Assembly (NCBI RefSeq): GCF_048569485.1
Contig: NC_134355.1
Span: 665,071,979 to 665,135,978 of the forward strand
Length of the DNA: 64,000 bases
Direction: 5' to 3'
DNA from: Anomaloglossus baeobatrachus
Taxonomy: Eukaryota; Chordata; Amphibia; Anura; Aromobatidae
Positions 35,694 through 50,600 of this stretch are shown one piece after another. The notes under the pieces were generated by a model, which worked only from the letters and a program-made list of their open reading frames with translations, ran no database searches and was not told the origin of the DNA. Numbering within the stretch: the first letter of the stretch is position 1; the number at the start of each line of letters is the position of its first letter. The position numbers and the translations under genes are program-made.

Positions 35694-38600
35694 TATTTTT
35701 TACATTCCTTTGACCTTACGTGTGCTTGCCAATACAGGAGGGGATACGATTGAATGCAGAAATGACCAAATATTCTTTTTTTTTATTCACTGGAGAAATA
35801 CTCACTCGGGTTTAGCTCCAAGAGCCGTGGCCACAATCCCTGCGATCCCACCCATAATTCCAGGTAAACCGTGCAGATTGTGCACTCCGCATGTGTCCTG
35901 AATCCTGAGCTTGGAAGCAAAAATTGGCTGAAAGACATAATGTGGATGAGAATAAAGTTAATACATAACAATTTTGGCGTAATAAAGTACTGTGCCAAAT
36001 GTCATGGGATTGGGAAACAATGTGCACTCATAAAGTGGACAAAGAATTTCACGTATAAGTAACTGGCCCCACAGTCACTCAGGAGTGAGCTTTCAGGTGT
36101 CTACTCACAGTTAAGAACTTGAATCCAAGGGTAGAGATTATTCCTGCAAAGAAACCAATAGTCATTGCTCCGTAGGGTCCAATGTTCATGTCAGCGCAGG
36201 TTCCCACTGCTACACCTCCGGCCAAGGTGGCATTCTGGATATGGACCTGTAGGAGACAAGTCAACGAGTATGAGACCTCAGAGTTACATAGTTACTTAGA
36301 TTGAAAAAAGCCCTCGCTCCATCTCGTTCAACCTTCCTCCGCCAGTTCTACAATTGGTCACTAAGTCATTTATAACCAACAATGTTTTGTGTACTGAGAA
36401 AATCATCGAGCCTTTTTTTAAAAGCTGCTATAGTATCTGATTATTTGGATGTTATCATGGTTGATATTGCCAAATTTATTCTTCAAAGCATTCACTTTCA
36501 AAAATATGGCTTAATAATTAGAGCTGTCACCCAATTTTCAGAAGGATGAAGTCATACCTGCAACAGATAAAATAGGAAGCAATGAAGAGCCAACTATTAC
36601 CAGTATAGTGTCACACATCAGGTGAATGTCGTCCAAATACACACTCGAGACATGTGCGTTTAGACCAAGGGGTGTCTGACGCATGACAGAAAACACCACA
36701 AACAAAGGTAGACATGAGGGACATTTTAACAATGGTGGGCCCTGGTACTAGTGAGAGGGGTAGATGGGACACCTCCAACACAGACCTGCAGCTGTCCCTA
36801 CTCTCCTAGCCAGATCTTATACAGGTTCTCTCAACCTGTTACTGAGCCAGATACCTGTGGCCCTAAGGGAACCTGTAGACACCCTGGCTGGTGAGTAAGG
36901 ATCGCTAGTCCCACTGTTTCAGTAATACAACACAAGGGTAGGTAAGACAAACAGGGGACACAGCAACAAAAAAAAAAGATTAAGTCCAACTTCAAGATAA
37001 TTCCTCAGCAGAACCTTCCACCAAGGCGGCCAGAATACAAATGGATTGTATCATCAGCAAGGATTGCGGGGAAACCCCACTACTTTAACCTTTGGGTACA
37101 AAGAAGCTGCATCTCACATACACTGCAATGAGCTGGTGGCAACAAAATTGACATTAACTCATTAAGCACCAAAAGAAAGGAAACTAGGATTAAATGTGGG
37201 GTCCCAGGTGGAAATGAGAGGCTCCGTAACTAAACCTGTCACTAGTTTCTAAAAAGCAGGGAGACAACTATGACATATAGTATCCAGCTAAGTGACAATT
37301 GAATTAGTGTGAAAAACACCCTTAATGAGTGTACATAAAATTTAAAAAATGCTAACTTGAAGAAACAGCGCCACCGCTATAGGTTGGTACTGGTATTGCA
37401 GTTCAGCACCATTGTTGAGAAAATGGCTAAGCTGCGATAAGGGCAAAGGGTGTTTGTTTTTTTTTCTTTAAAAAAAATTGAAGTCCTCTGTAGAGAAAGA
37501 TATTAGTCTAACAAGGATTTGCCCAACAACTATTTATGGTGTACATTTGCCACCACTAAAGACCTATGATGGTAGCAATACAGGAAGGAGAAGAAAAATA
37601 TCAATCATTCACAATCAAATTGCCCCAAACGTTATCCCTCCAAATTAATCTCATGGAAAAATCTGCTTAGTCTGTCTGGTTTCACCCAACTTGTCGGGTT
37701 CGTACAGGAAATCTGTCAGCAGGTTTTTGCCACCTTAGGCTAGGTTCACACACTGCGTTTTTTTGACGCTGCGTTTTTGTGCGTTTTTTGCGGCAAAAAC
37801 TGCACAAAAACACACCCGCGGCAAAAAAACGCGGCAAAAACGCACGCGTTTTGCCGCGATTTGGTGCGTTTTTTTGCTGCGTTTTGCTGCGTTTTTGCTC
37901 ACTGAGTCTTTATGCGTTTTTTATCAGTGAACAAAAAAAAAAGGTCTGATGTCATTTCCTTCTTCAATGTGTTCTTCATTCTCCACTAGTGTATGCAGAA
38001 GAGCAGACAGCTGCAGAACTACAAGGCTCAGCATACTCCATCCAATAGTGTATGCAGGAGAGCAGACAGCAGCTGCAGAACTTCAAGGCTCAGCATCCTC
38101 CATCCAGGACTGTATGCTTGAGGGAGAGTCAGGGGGAGCAGACCTACAAGGCTCAGCATCCTCCATCCAATAGTGTATGCAGGAGAGCAGACAGCAGCTG
38201 TCGAACTACAAGGCTCAGCATCCTCCTTCCAGGACTGTATGCAAGATTTCTTTGCCCCCCCCAAACAAAAAAAATGACGTGGGCTTCGCCATATTTTTGT
38301 ATGCTAGCCGGGTACAGCAGGCAGGTACGGGCTGCCCCCAACCCCCAGCTGCCTATTTGTACCCGGCTGGGAACCAAAAATATAGGGAAGCCCTTTTTAT
38401 TTTAAATTATTTCATGAATTTCATGAAATAATTTAAAAAAAAAATGACGTGAGCTTCGCCCAATTTTTGAGTCCAGCCGGGTACAACTAGGCAGCTGGGG
38501 ATTGGAATCCACAGTGCAGGGTGCCCATGCTTTCTGGGCACCCCCGCTGTGAATTGCAGTCCCACAACCACCCCAGAAAATGGCGCTTTCATAGAAGCGC

Positions 38601-41600
38601 CATCTTCTGGCGCTGTATCCAACTCTTCCAGCTGCCCTGATGCCGGGTGGCTCGCTGGGTAATAATGGGGTTAGGGATAGCTATATAGCTGGCCCTAAGC
38701 CCGAAATTCATGGTGTAACGCCAATATTAGACATGGCCACCATGAATTTTTAGTAAAGATAAAAAAAAAACACAACAAACAAAAAAATATTTTTATTAGA
38801 AATAAAACACAACATAATTAGTGACTCCATCTTTATTGAAATAAAGAACCCCCCCTCCGCAGTAATCCTGGGTCAAGGGTCCTGCGCCGTCCAATCCGGA
38901 TCCAATATCATCTGATCGGTTTGCTGGAAGGCAAAGCGATCAGATGATGTGTCAGGATCAAGTGCCTGAATCACATCACACATCAGCTGATTGTATAAAA
39001 GCCGTTTATACAATAAGCAGATGCATCGGTGCAAAAAAAAAAAAATAATACTCACTTATGTGCTGATTACCGGCAACTCCTGGAGCGAGTCTGATCCTGT
39101 CCGATCGCTGCAGCAGCTGCCGGTAATCAGGGATGAAGTCTCCTGACGCATCCGCTGATACCGGCTGGGCACCCGCGTCACCGCGATACTTACGATCACC
39201 TGATGCATCAGGTGACTGCATCAGGTGATCCATCGCCAGGTCCTGCATCCATTGGAGGTTTCCCGGCCGTCTGCACACAGCCGGAGCGGGGGTGGCGATA
39301 CCATGAGAGGAGATGGGAGTGGGCATGGCACCGGGAGTCTGCAGACAGGTGAGTATAACTTTTTTTTTTTTTTTATTCTACTGTTAACTTTTGTTTTCGC
39401 AGCCGCTTCCACCTCCTGCCTGTACATGGCGCCGCACGGCAGCATACATGCACAGGACGGGAGGTGGAAGCGGCGGTGACGGTACCGGGAGGATTCACGC
39501 TTCTGTATATACTGACAGAAGGAATCCTCTTCCTGTACATGTCACTTTACTACCCACCTCCTGCGTTTATAGCTGCGTTTTTGGTCTTAGTAACGCACCA
39601 AAACGCACCAAAACGCAGCTATTTGCGTTTCACATTGCGTCTTTCAACATCCCATTGAACTCAATGGATGAAAAGCGCAGTGAAAAACGCGGGAATAATT
39701 AACATGCTGCGTTTTTGTGGCACCACAAAAATGCAGCTGAAAAAAAAACGCTGTGTGCAGACAGCAAAAATGAAAACTCATAGACTTTGCTGGGGAAGCA
39801 AAGTCATGCAGTTTTCTGAGCAAAAACGCACCCGAAAACTGCGCAAAAACGCCGCGAAAAACGCACTGTGTGAACTTACCCTTATGATGTCGGTGCAGAG
39901 ATCCTGATTCCAGTTATGTGTCACTTACTGGCCTGCTTGCTATAGCTTTGATGAAATCACTGTTTCATTGCAGGAAGTTATCACTAGAGGACTAGTAAAC
40001 CAGATACTATGTAGTTCTTATATTCCTGAGCTTTGTATATCCCCACCTCCACTACTGACTGCACAGAATACACAGAAAGCTGCCAATCAGTGCTGTGGGC
40101 GGGGTTATACAGGGCTCACCATTCAGAGAACTGGTAAATTTTATCAAAACTACAGACAGCAGCCCAGTAAGTGACAGATCAATGGAATCAAGGTCCATGT
40201 TTATACATTATGTTGCTCTCAGATTACATAGTATAGAGTGTGTAGGGATCAATAAGGATTGCGACATTATTTATGCAATTTCTTACCATATCAAACTTTC
40301 CTTTGTGTTCAACCAAGCTGGAGAAGGCATAAGCAGTGAGTACACAGGCCGCTAATGAGAAGTAGGTGTTGATAATGGCCATTTCCTGATGTGCTCCATG
40401 ATCAGCAATGGCGGAGTTGAAGCTGGGCCAAAACATCCACAGAAAGAGGGTTCCTGCGAGTACATAAGTATTTCACAACAATAAGAGCACTGAGGATTTA
40501 TTCTTTCATTAAGATTTCGCTGAATCATTTTATTTAAAAAAAAAAAACAGCAGAGGAAGAGGAGTGTGCTGACCTTGTGGGGGCAGTGACCCTGATTATG
40601 CATTTTAATACATAGATTTAATGTGACAGGGGCAAGTCCAAGAAATATTTGTGTTGTTACTATACAGTGTGTCCACCCATATCCTGTCCACCGCCATTAA
40701 CTTGAGAACAGCGGCAGCTATAGGCATAGAAGTGGTGTCTAGGTATAGTAAAGTATCCATGCACTATGCAATGAAACCACTTGTAGCGCCACCTGGTGGA
40801 AAACAACGGAGTTAGCATTATTATCTCGAAAACGGAACAAGATAGAGAAAAAAAAGTGAACTACAAAGTTGTAGGGCATCATCAATTCAATGCGAATCGA
40901 CACCTTGCATACAGAAATGCTATGATATGAAACCCATGACCCCCCCCCCAAAACATTGAATGCTAGTCACGTATCTGGTGCTCATGTAACTTTGATGCTC
41001 AAAGTGGCCACCGTCAGCTGCAATGCACATCTGGACTCTGGACAGCATACTGTATCTTGCTGCACGTTGTGCAATATGGTAGGTGACACGTTTGCACAAG
41101 CATCTGTGATACGTCGCCGTAGGTCATGTTGGTCATGCAATGTTGGTGGAGGGGTCGCATATGTGATACCCCCGTGCCAGCAGCCGGTCGCTGCTCGGGC
41201 CCGGACCTTCAGGGGTAGTGGCTTGAGGGTCTCCGGACCCGGGGGTCTCGCGGACACGCAGAATAAAATGGGGGACATAGATATACAGGCTAGGCCATAA
41301 TAGGTTTGTGACGCCACCCACGGTGTGTGGTGAGGTGGGACACCACCACTGTTACGGGGCACCCGGGGGAGATGTTGTGCAGTAAGTTGTTAACTCCTCC
41401 ATGAGCAGGGATGGTGGCCCCGGCACCCGGATAGCATGTGCAGGGGAGGATGACGACTGCAGGGGGTGCTGGTGTACTCACTGTTAGTAAAACACACAAG
41501 TCTCTGGTAAACCAAGGTGATGGTGGCCGGTGCCACGGCCAGTTGCGTTCTGGTCCCCCACCCGGCTGGTGGTCTCTATCCTTTTCCTGCACCTTTTTGT

Positions 41601-44600
41601 GTGAATTAGACTTCCTAGCTTGAAACTCAGGAGTCCGCTCCCGGCTGGATGTGGCTTAAGGAGCCATGCCTGCAGACGCTGGCCCATGGGATCTATGGGC
41701 TCTGGCAGTGACCTCTTATCCCTAATCGGTGGGCTGTTGTCTTCTATGAGGGACTTTGGGTGGGACAGGACCTCTAGTCCTGGCCTCAATCGGTTAATTA
41801 ACCAGTTCCACTTGTTTCTGGTTCCTGGCTTCAGGGTCCGAGTACCCCCCTTTGTGCTACGGTTTCAGGGTCGGTTCCCTGTGTCGGTACCAGCGGGCTA
41901 CAACCCTGGCCCGGTCCACCTCGGTTCCACCGAGCCGTCTTCCTGTATCCTGATGAAGGAGACCACCATCTGCCTCCTAGCCAGTGCCACCAGGGCTCCT
42001 ACCCTTGTACCTGTCAGTCAGCTTCAGGCCTGACACACAGGCCTGATCTCCACTCCACACTCCTCTGCACTTGAACTCTAAAACTGATCTGCTGCTTTTT
42101 TCCACCTCGGGCTGTCTGGACCCCTGGGTGGGCGAGTCCAAACCACCTGGTCACGCCCACTTGTGTGTCTATCTTTCCCTAAGGGGGGTGACTAGGGTTT
42201 AATGGTTGGCTGTGTGTTTCCTAGTGAGGGAAGGTGTTATGCAGGGGCCTATTTGAGACTACCTGGTTTTTGTCAGGGCGTCACACATACACCTGCTGTT
42301 TGATGTGACCTCACAGAAAGAAGTCCAATGGGGTCAGGGCAGGTGAGCGTAGAGGCCACTCCACACAGCCACCATACCGAATGACTTGTAGGAAGGTCTC
42401 CATGAGGTATCGCTTCACGTTCGCAGCCTTGTGAGTTTTACACGTTCTTATCATTGCTTTTATGTATGCAAGGTGTCGATTCGTATTGAATTGATGATGC
42501 CCTACAACTCTGTAATTCACTTTTTTTCTCTCTGTCGTTCCATTTTTGAGATAAAAATGTTAACTCCGATGTTTTCCAAAAGACTGAGCCGCACATCCAA
42601 TAGGTGTGAATAGGTGCTAGCCGAAAAACACATTGAAACTACAAACTACCTACAGCTGCACACTAAAATGCTAACAATGAATAAGGGAAATCTGGTATTG
42701 CATTACTGCTATATGAATATTTGAAACTAGAGATATTTAGCTAATGCATTGGCCAATGCATGTGAGCCCAATCACCAAGGCAAAGTAATCTCTGTTAACC
42801 GGGAACCTAACTTTTAATGCCATGCCACTATTTGGATTACAAATCTCCATGTCTGGGCAGCTAGACTCCTGCAATAAAGGGAAATGAACATGTGTTCTTA
42901 ACCCAGAGAGTGGCATTTCAAGTTAGGTTCCTGATATACAGAGATTACCTTGCCGTGGTGATTGGACTCACATGCTTTGGCCAATATTTTCGCTAAATCG
43001 CTCTTGTTTTCAAATTTTCCTATAGCAGTAATGAAATACCAGAGTTCACTTATTCATTCTTAGCATTTTAGTGGGCAGTCCTTTTAATTCCTATGCTGTG
43101 GCACATGTGCCCTCACATCCTTTACCATCTTCAAGACTACAAGAGCGAGCCCAGTCACAATAGAAGAGGAGCTCACCTAACAGCCACAGCTCAATGTACG
43201 CGAAGCAGACAGGATGCTTGAAATCAGGAGGAAGCTGTCTTCAATAAGATTATGCCTGAAATAGTGACATGCGCAGGCACTGACTCCATTGCCATCTTAG
43301 TGAAGAGTTGATGAAATTCTTCCTAATGCTACTGCACATGTGCCGGACTGTGATGGGGTCCTTCTCCCATATCACACAATTAACAGAGCGAGAGATGGGT
43401 GAACAATTCAAAGCATATTTATTCCAAACAATACAGAATGACCATCAAATAATCCACCACACAGAGGGTACAATATTCCAGTAATGGCATAAATGTCCCA
43501 GGGATGAGTCACAATCCTCTAGCAGTCCTTTTCCAGGATAATGGGGGTTTCTCAACGGCTCTCTGGGGTGTTGCCTGCAGCTGCTGCTTCTCCCCCCAGA
43601 GGATCAATCCTTCTCTCTTGTTGTTCCCAGCCTGAATGACTAATTCATCAGGTAAGCAGAGAGTTTAGGTGGATCCCAGGCCCCCCCCATCCCCAGGCTT
43701 AAGCTGGTGTCACACACAGCGACAACGACAACGACGTCGCTGCTACATCACCATTTTCTGTGACGTTGCAGCGACGTCCCGTCGCTGTCGCTGTGTGTGA
43801 CATCCAGCAACGACCTGGCCCCTGCTGTGAGGTCGCCGGTCGTTGCTGAATGTCCAGCTTCATTTTTTGGTCGTCACTCTCCCGCTGTGACACACACATC
43901 GCTGTGTGTGACAGCGAGAGAGCGACGAAATGAAGCGATCAGGAGCCGGCACTGGCAGCTGCGGTAAGCTGTAACCAGCATAAACATCGGGTAACCAAGG
44001 GAAGACCTTTCCCTGGTTACCCGATGTTTACGCTGGTTACCAGCCTCCGCCGCTCTTGCTGCCAGTGCCGGCTCCTGCACTGTGACATGTGGCTGCAGTA
44101 CACATCAGGTAATTAACCCGATGTGTACTGTAGCAAGGAGAGCAAGGAGCCAGCGCTAAGCAGTGCGCGCGGCTCCCTGCTCTCTGAACTGTGACATGTA
44201 GCTGCAGCACACATCGGGTTAATTAACCCAATGTGTGCTGCAGGAGAGCAAGGAGCCAGCGCTAAGCGCGGCTCCCTGCTCTCTGAACATGTAGCACAGC
44301 GACGTTATGATCGCTGCTTCTGCTGTGTTTGACAGCTAAGCAGCGATCATAACAGCGACTTACAAGGTCGCTGTTACGTCACAGAAAATGGTGACGTAAC
44401 AGCGACGTCGTTGTCGCTGTCGCTTAGTGTGAACCCAGCTTTAGAGACAGAGACACTACAGGGGGTGATTACCTACAGACAAAACAATGTACACACAAGG
44501 AATACATAGAATGGACAGTGAACTACGCCTAAAATACGAACCTAGACAACATGATACACAACCCCCTATATTCCACCGTCACACGGTCACAATAGAATAG

Positions 44601-47600
44601 AAGCCCACCTAACAGCCACAGCTCAATATACGCGAAGCAGACAGGACGCTTGAAATCAGGAGGAGGATGCCTTCAATAGGATGATGCCAGAAATAGTGAC
44701 ATGCACAGGCACGGACTCAAACGCCATCTTAGTGAAGAGTTGATGAAATTCTTCCCAATGCTAGCTACTACACATGTGCCGGAAATAAATATAAAGGTGG
44801 CAAAGGGGTGATAAAGGCCAGCATAGTGGGGCGGATACAAGAGCTGCTAAAAAAACACAAGACCTGACCCACATAGCCCCGCCCTCATGCACTCGCCAAT
44901 CAAGCAAGAAGTGCATTTGTGGAACTTGAATTAAAGATTTTTCGACAATCAAGCATGCAATCTATGAATTAAAGATATCATTGCATTCAGCTTCCTAGCG
45001 CCAGTGTGACACTGGCTGTACTTTATGTAGTTGAATTCCGCTTATTGGTTCCCTTCTTTAAGTGACAATGGCAGCTTCAAAAAATAGTCAGATATAAGAT
45101 AATACAGTGGAAAAAAATGAAAAAGGAAGTAAAACAATGCGGGTGGGTAGATATGGGGTAACGTTTGGACGACGGCGATTTCGCGAGAGGCTGGGTAGAC
45201 CGTCGTTCAAACGTCACCCACATCTACCCACCCGTATTGTTTTACATCATGAAGAAATAAATGATTTTCTATACCTGGTGAGTGCCACCTTTTCAATTAT
45301 TTTATGCTGAATTATTCGTGTACACATTTGAGGTAGAGCCCCACCAGACATTCTCCTGCTTCACAGTGAGTCTACCGTCCGTTCTCCAAACCAAAATTAT
45401 ACCTTACTCTTGATAGTGCCTGGTAGTGGATGGATGCGTACTGCGTATGATCGGGACTCCCGGGACTTTCGGTCATGCGCACTATACCTCACTGATGCCG
45501 GGAAGCTTACACCCGGCATCAGTTTAGCGCACATGATCAGAAGTACCAGGACTCTGGATCATTCGCAGTGAGCATTCATCCATCACCAGTCGCCGTCAAG
45601 AGTGAGGTAGATGTGCCGTCGCTGCGCATTCATTAGAATGTTAGTACGCCTACAGGGGTGTGCTAGCATGCTACAGTCATATGAAAAAGTTTGGGCACCC
45701 CTATTAATGTTAACCTTTTTTCTTTATAACAATTTGGGTTTTTCAAACACCTATTTCAGTTTCATATATCTAATAACTGATGGACTGAGTAATATTTTTG
45801 GATTGAAATGAGGTTTATTGTACTAACAGAAAACGTGCAATCTGCATTCAAACAAAATTTGACCGGTGCAAAAGTATGGGCACCTCAACATAAAAGTGAC
45901 ATTAATATTTTGTAGATCCTGCTTTTGCAAAAATAACAGCCTCTAGTTGCTTCCTGTAGCTTTTAATGAGATCCTGGATCCTGGATGAAGGTATATTTGA
46001 ACATTCCTGTTTACAAAACAATTCCAGTTCAGTTAAGTTTGATGGTCGCCGAGCATGGACAGCACGCTTCAAATCATTCCACAGATTTTCAATGATATTC
46101 AGGTCTGGGGACTGGGATGGCCATTCCAGAACATTGTAATTGTTCCTCTGCATGAATGCCTCAGTAGATTTGGAGCGGTGTTTTGGATCATTGTCTTGCT
46201 GAAATTTCCATCCCCTGCATAACTTCAACTTCGTCACTGGTTCTTGCACATAAAGCCCGCTTTACACGCTACAATATATCTTACGATGTGTCGACGGGGT
46301 CATGTCGTAAGTGACGCACATCCGGCATCGTAAGGTACATTGTAGTGTGTGACAGGTACGTGCGATTGCAATTGAACGTTAAAACGTTCATCGCATACAC
46401 GTCGTTGAATCCTGACGAATTGCACGTCGGGTTATTCAATGTTCCGGTGTGTGACACCCCGGGAACATTGAACAGATCTTACCTGTGTCCCGTGGCTCCA
46501 GCCGGCAATGCGGAAGGAAAGAGGTGGGCGGGATGTTTACGTCCCACTCATCTCCGCCCCTCCGCTTCTATTGGCCGGCTGCCGCGTGACGCCGATGTGA
46601 CGCCAAACGTCCCTCCCACTCCAGGAAGTGGATGTTCGCCGCCCACATCGAGGTCGTATGGACGGGTAAGTACGTGTGATGGGGGTTAATCGTTTGTGCG
46701 GCACATTCAACAAATTGAACATGCCACACATACGATGGGGGCGTTGCAAATCGCATACGATATCGTATACGAAATTGCAACGTGTGAAGCAGGCTTTATT
46801 GTCAATAATCTGCTGATACTGAGTTGAATCATCCATGCGACCCTCAACTTTATCAAGATTCCCGGTGCCGGCATTGGCCACACAGCCCCAAAGCATGATG
46901 GAATCTCCACCAAATTTTACTGTGGGTAGCAAGTGCTTTTCTTGGAATGCCGTGTTTTTTTGCCTCCATGCATAATGCCTTTTTGTATGACCAAACAACT
47001 CAATCTTTGTTTCATCAGTCCACAGGACCTTCTTCCAAAATGTAACTGGCTTGTCCAAATGTGCTTTTGCATACCTCAGGCGACTGTTTGTGGCGTGCTT
47101 GCAGAAATGGCTTCTTTCGCATCACTCTCCCATACAGCTTCTCCTTGTGCAACGTGCGTTGTATTGTTGACCGATGCACATCGACACCATCTGCAGCAAG
47201 ATGATGCTGCAGGTCTTTGGAGGTGGTCTGTGGATTGTCCTTGACTGTTCTCACCATTCTTCTTCTCTGCCTTTCTGATATTTTTCTTGCCTGCCACATC
47301 TGGGCTTAACAAGAACTGTACCTGTATTCTTCCATTTCCTTACTATGTTCCTCACAGTGGAAACTGACAGTTTAAATCTCTGAGACAAGTTTTTGTATCC
47401 TTCCCTTGAACAACTATGTTGAATAATCTTTGTTTTCAGATCATTTGAGAGTTGTTTTGAGGAGCCCATGATGCCACTCTTCATAGGAGATTCAAATAGG
47501 AGAACAACTTGTAAGTGGCCACCTTAAATACCTTTTTTCATGATTGGATACACCTGCTTATGAAGTTCAAAGCTCAATGAGGTTACAAAACCAATTTATT

Positions 47601-50600
47601 GCTTTAGTAAGTCAGTAAAAAGTAGTTAGGAGTGTTCAAATCAAGAAATTGATAAGGGTGCCCATACTTTTGCACCGGTCAAATTTTGTTTAAATGTGGA
47701 TTGCACATTTTCTGTTAGCACAATAAACCTCATTTCAATCCAGAAATATTACTCAGTCCATCAGTTATTAGATATATGAAACTGAAATAGCTGTTGAAAA
47801 AACCCAAATTGTTATAAAGAAAAAAGGTTAACATGTGCCCAAACTTTTTCATATGACTGTATGTGGGCCGTCTAGCCAAAGGAAGTAACACCCTTGCGCC
47901 TAGTACTGTGTGTACAGGAGACAGCGATAAAATTATACCAGAAAAATGACTGATCTGATCTGAACTTTCCGAGAACAGTTTTTGTAGGAGAGGACACAGA
48001 TGTAGGTGATGGGTTGGTACAGTTCAGAATATTTACTTTGGATGCTCTATTTCCCTTCATCAGACATTAACAGAAGAACTTGACTCGATGACTGTATAAA
48101 CCTTTGCTTTCACTGATAATTAACATGTCATGATTACCCTGACCAAGATCCAAGTATCGGGGAAAGGGCTACTGCAAGAGAAACAAAGGTGAACAAAAAA
48201 GCTTGGAGAAATGTCAAATGTTTGATTATGACCTTGGGTTTTGCTGGATTCTGTGTCTCTAGAGTCAATCTGTATTTCTGTACTGCATGGTCTGGGGAGT
48301 TTATTTTTAATTTTAAAGGGATATTCTTTGTTAATTTCACATAAAGCTGATTTATTGTAAAATAAAAGTTATAGAACTTTTCCAATACACTATTTATTTC
48401 ACTTCCCTTAATATTGTAAAGGCTACCATGATGACAGGATGACAAATATGTCCATGTTTTGTGCTGACTTGTATTAATTTTTTTTTTAAAGTACATTAAG
48501 AATGACAACTATTGTAATAGTTCTTCATTATTTTTGGTTACTTTATAGAAACAAAAACTCCCTCACTTATTTTACCTTTAGTACACAAGTATACTATGTT
48601 GTCCTGGTTGGGATTTAGTAATGTAAAGCTGCTGTCAGGCTACCACCAGGTGGTGCTGACACTAAAGGGTGCTTTACACGCTGCAACATCGCTAACAATA
48701 TCTCGTCGGGGTCACGTCGTTAGTGACCAACATCCGACGTCATTAGCGATGTCGCAGTGTGTGACACCAAGGAGCGACGATCAACGATCGCAAAAACGGC
48801 AAAAATCGTTGATCGTTGACACGTCGCTCCTTTTCATAATATCGTTGGTGGGGCTTGCCGCTGGTTGTTCGTCGTTCCTGCGGCATCACACATTGCTATG
48901 TGTGACACCGCAGGAACGACAAACATCTCCTTACCTGCGTCCACTGGCAATGAGGAAGGAAGGGGGTGGGCGGCATGTTCCGGCCGCTCATCTCCACCTT
49001 TCCTCTGCTATTGGATGGCTGCCGTGTGACGTCGCTGTTACACCACAGGAACCGCCCCCTTAGAAATGAGGCGGATCGCCGCCCACAGCGACGTCGCAGG
49101 GAAGGTAAGTCCGTGTGATGGGTGTAAGTGATGTTGTGTGCCATTGGCAGCGATTTGCCCGTGACGCACAACTGACGGGGGCGGGTATGCTCGCTAGGAA
49201 AACTAACCTGAGTGTAATACTAAAGAAGCCCACCAGATGTCGCCAAACTAAATGTCAGAGTAGTCAAACAGAAATGGGTCAATACCGGTATGTCACATCT
49301 TCAAACAGGGAGTACCGTTCTGGGGTACTGCAGCAGCTATACCCCAGTTAAACTGAATATAATCTGAGCTGCAAAATTCAAACATTCCCACCACACTTTA
49401 TATGGAGGTGTGGTTTTCCGGCTCCTTATACAGTCATATGAAAAGGTTTGGGCACCCCTATTAATATTAACCTTTTTTCTTTATAACAATTTGGGTTTTT
49501 GCAGCTGTGTCGCCCTGGGCAAGCCAGGGGACACAGGTCACACACCACCACACCCTACATCCCAGTTAGGAACACCAAAGCTAACCAAAAATCCTTGTTG
49601 CCTTCCTCCAGAGGCTGATGATTCACACCAGGGGGTGGGCCAGGCGGTTGGCTCCGCCCACCGAGGAGTTCACAGCTCTGGAGGCGGGAGAAACCAGGCA
49701 GTTGAGTCCAGAGAGGGACATGAAGGAGTAACAAGCGAGTAGCCCAGGCAGGGCTTGAGTAAACAGCTAAGAGAAGTTAAGGAAGTGAAAGTAGAAAGAA
49801 GTAAAGTGGTAAAGGAGGAAAGCAAGAGTGGTGACAGAAAGAAAGCCTGAAGGAGTCCAGCTGTGTGCAGGACAGGTCAGCAAGGTCAGCAACGGCGGTG
49901 ACTGTCTGGAGGGGGACCGTTTGGAAGTTCCTGGAAGGACCGCGGACGGGTAGTGGCCCGGCGGTCTGGAGCAGTGTACCGAAGGACAGTCAGCACCAGG
50001 GCAGGGGCCTCTCGGACCCTGGCAAGGCTAGGAGTCGCCATAATTTGCCAAATCCGTCAGTGAAGGGGACGTAGATCCCCCAACAACCAAGTCCCGATTG
50101 AAGGCAACAGCCCAACCAGTGTAGGAGAGACACCGCCACCGCCAAGGCACCAGTTTCTCAGGGCCAGCGCCTGCGGGCAAAGAGTAGAGCTCCTCCGGTC
50201 CAGCTTGAAGCCAGGGAGTGGGTTACCGGTGGGAATCCATCGCTACCAACACAGAAACAAAGGTGCAAGGAAAAGGGACATCACCGTCACCTACTGGGAG
50301 AGCAAGTGCAGCCGTCCGTGGGAACCGTCTTTCCAGCCGTGTGGTTTACCGTAAAACTGTGTCAACGTCTCACGCTGAGTGAGTACCACAGTGCCACAAG
50401 GCACAGCGCTGCCCCCGCGTCCCTGCGCCCACCAGGCCCTGCACCTCCCAAACCATCACCGGGCCCCGGGATCACCAACCCCTACCCATGGAGGGGCAAC
50501 ACAACACCTGGCTGCTCCGCATCACCATCCCCGGGATCCCCATATTGAGCAGCGGTGGTGAAATCACCACAACCGTGGGTGGCGTCACGGACAATAAACA

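Noticed and set aside
36538-36732. Minus-strand frame near exon 6 as an additional exon
   Set aside because: No Rh-like sequence, and exons 5 and 6 join directly in phase without it.
44761-44952. Minus-strand hydrophobic frame as a small gene
   Set aside because: Short, no domain, overlaps the direct repeat at 44586-44785.
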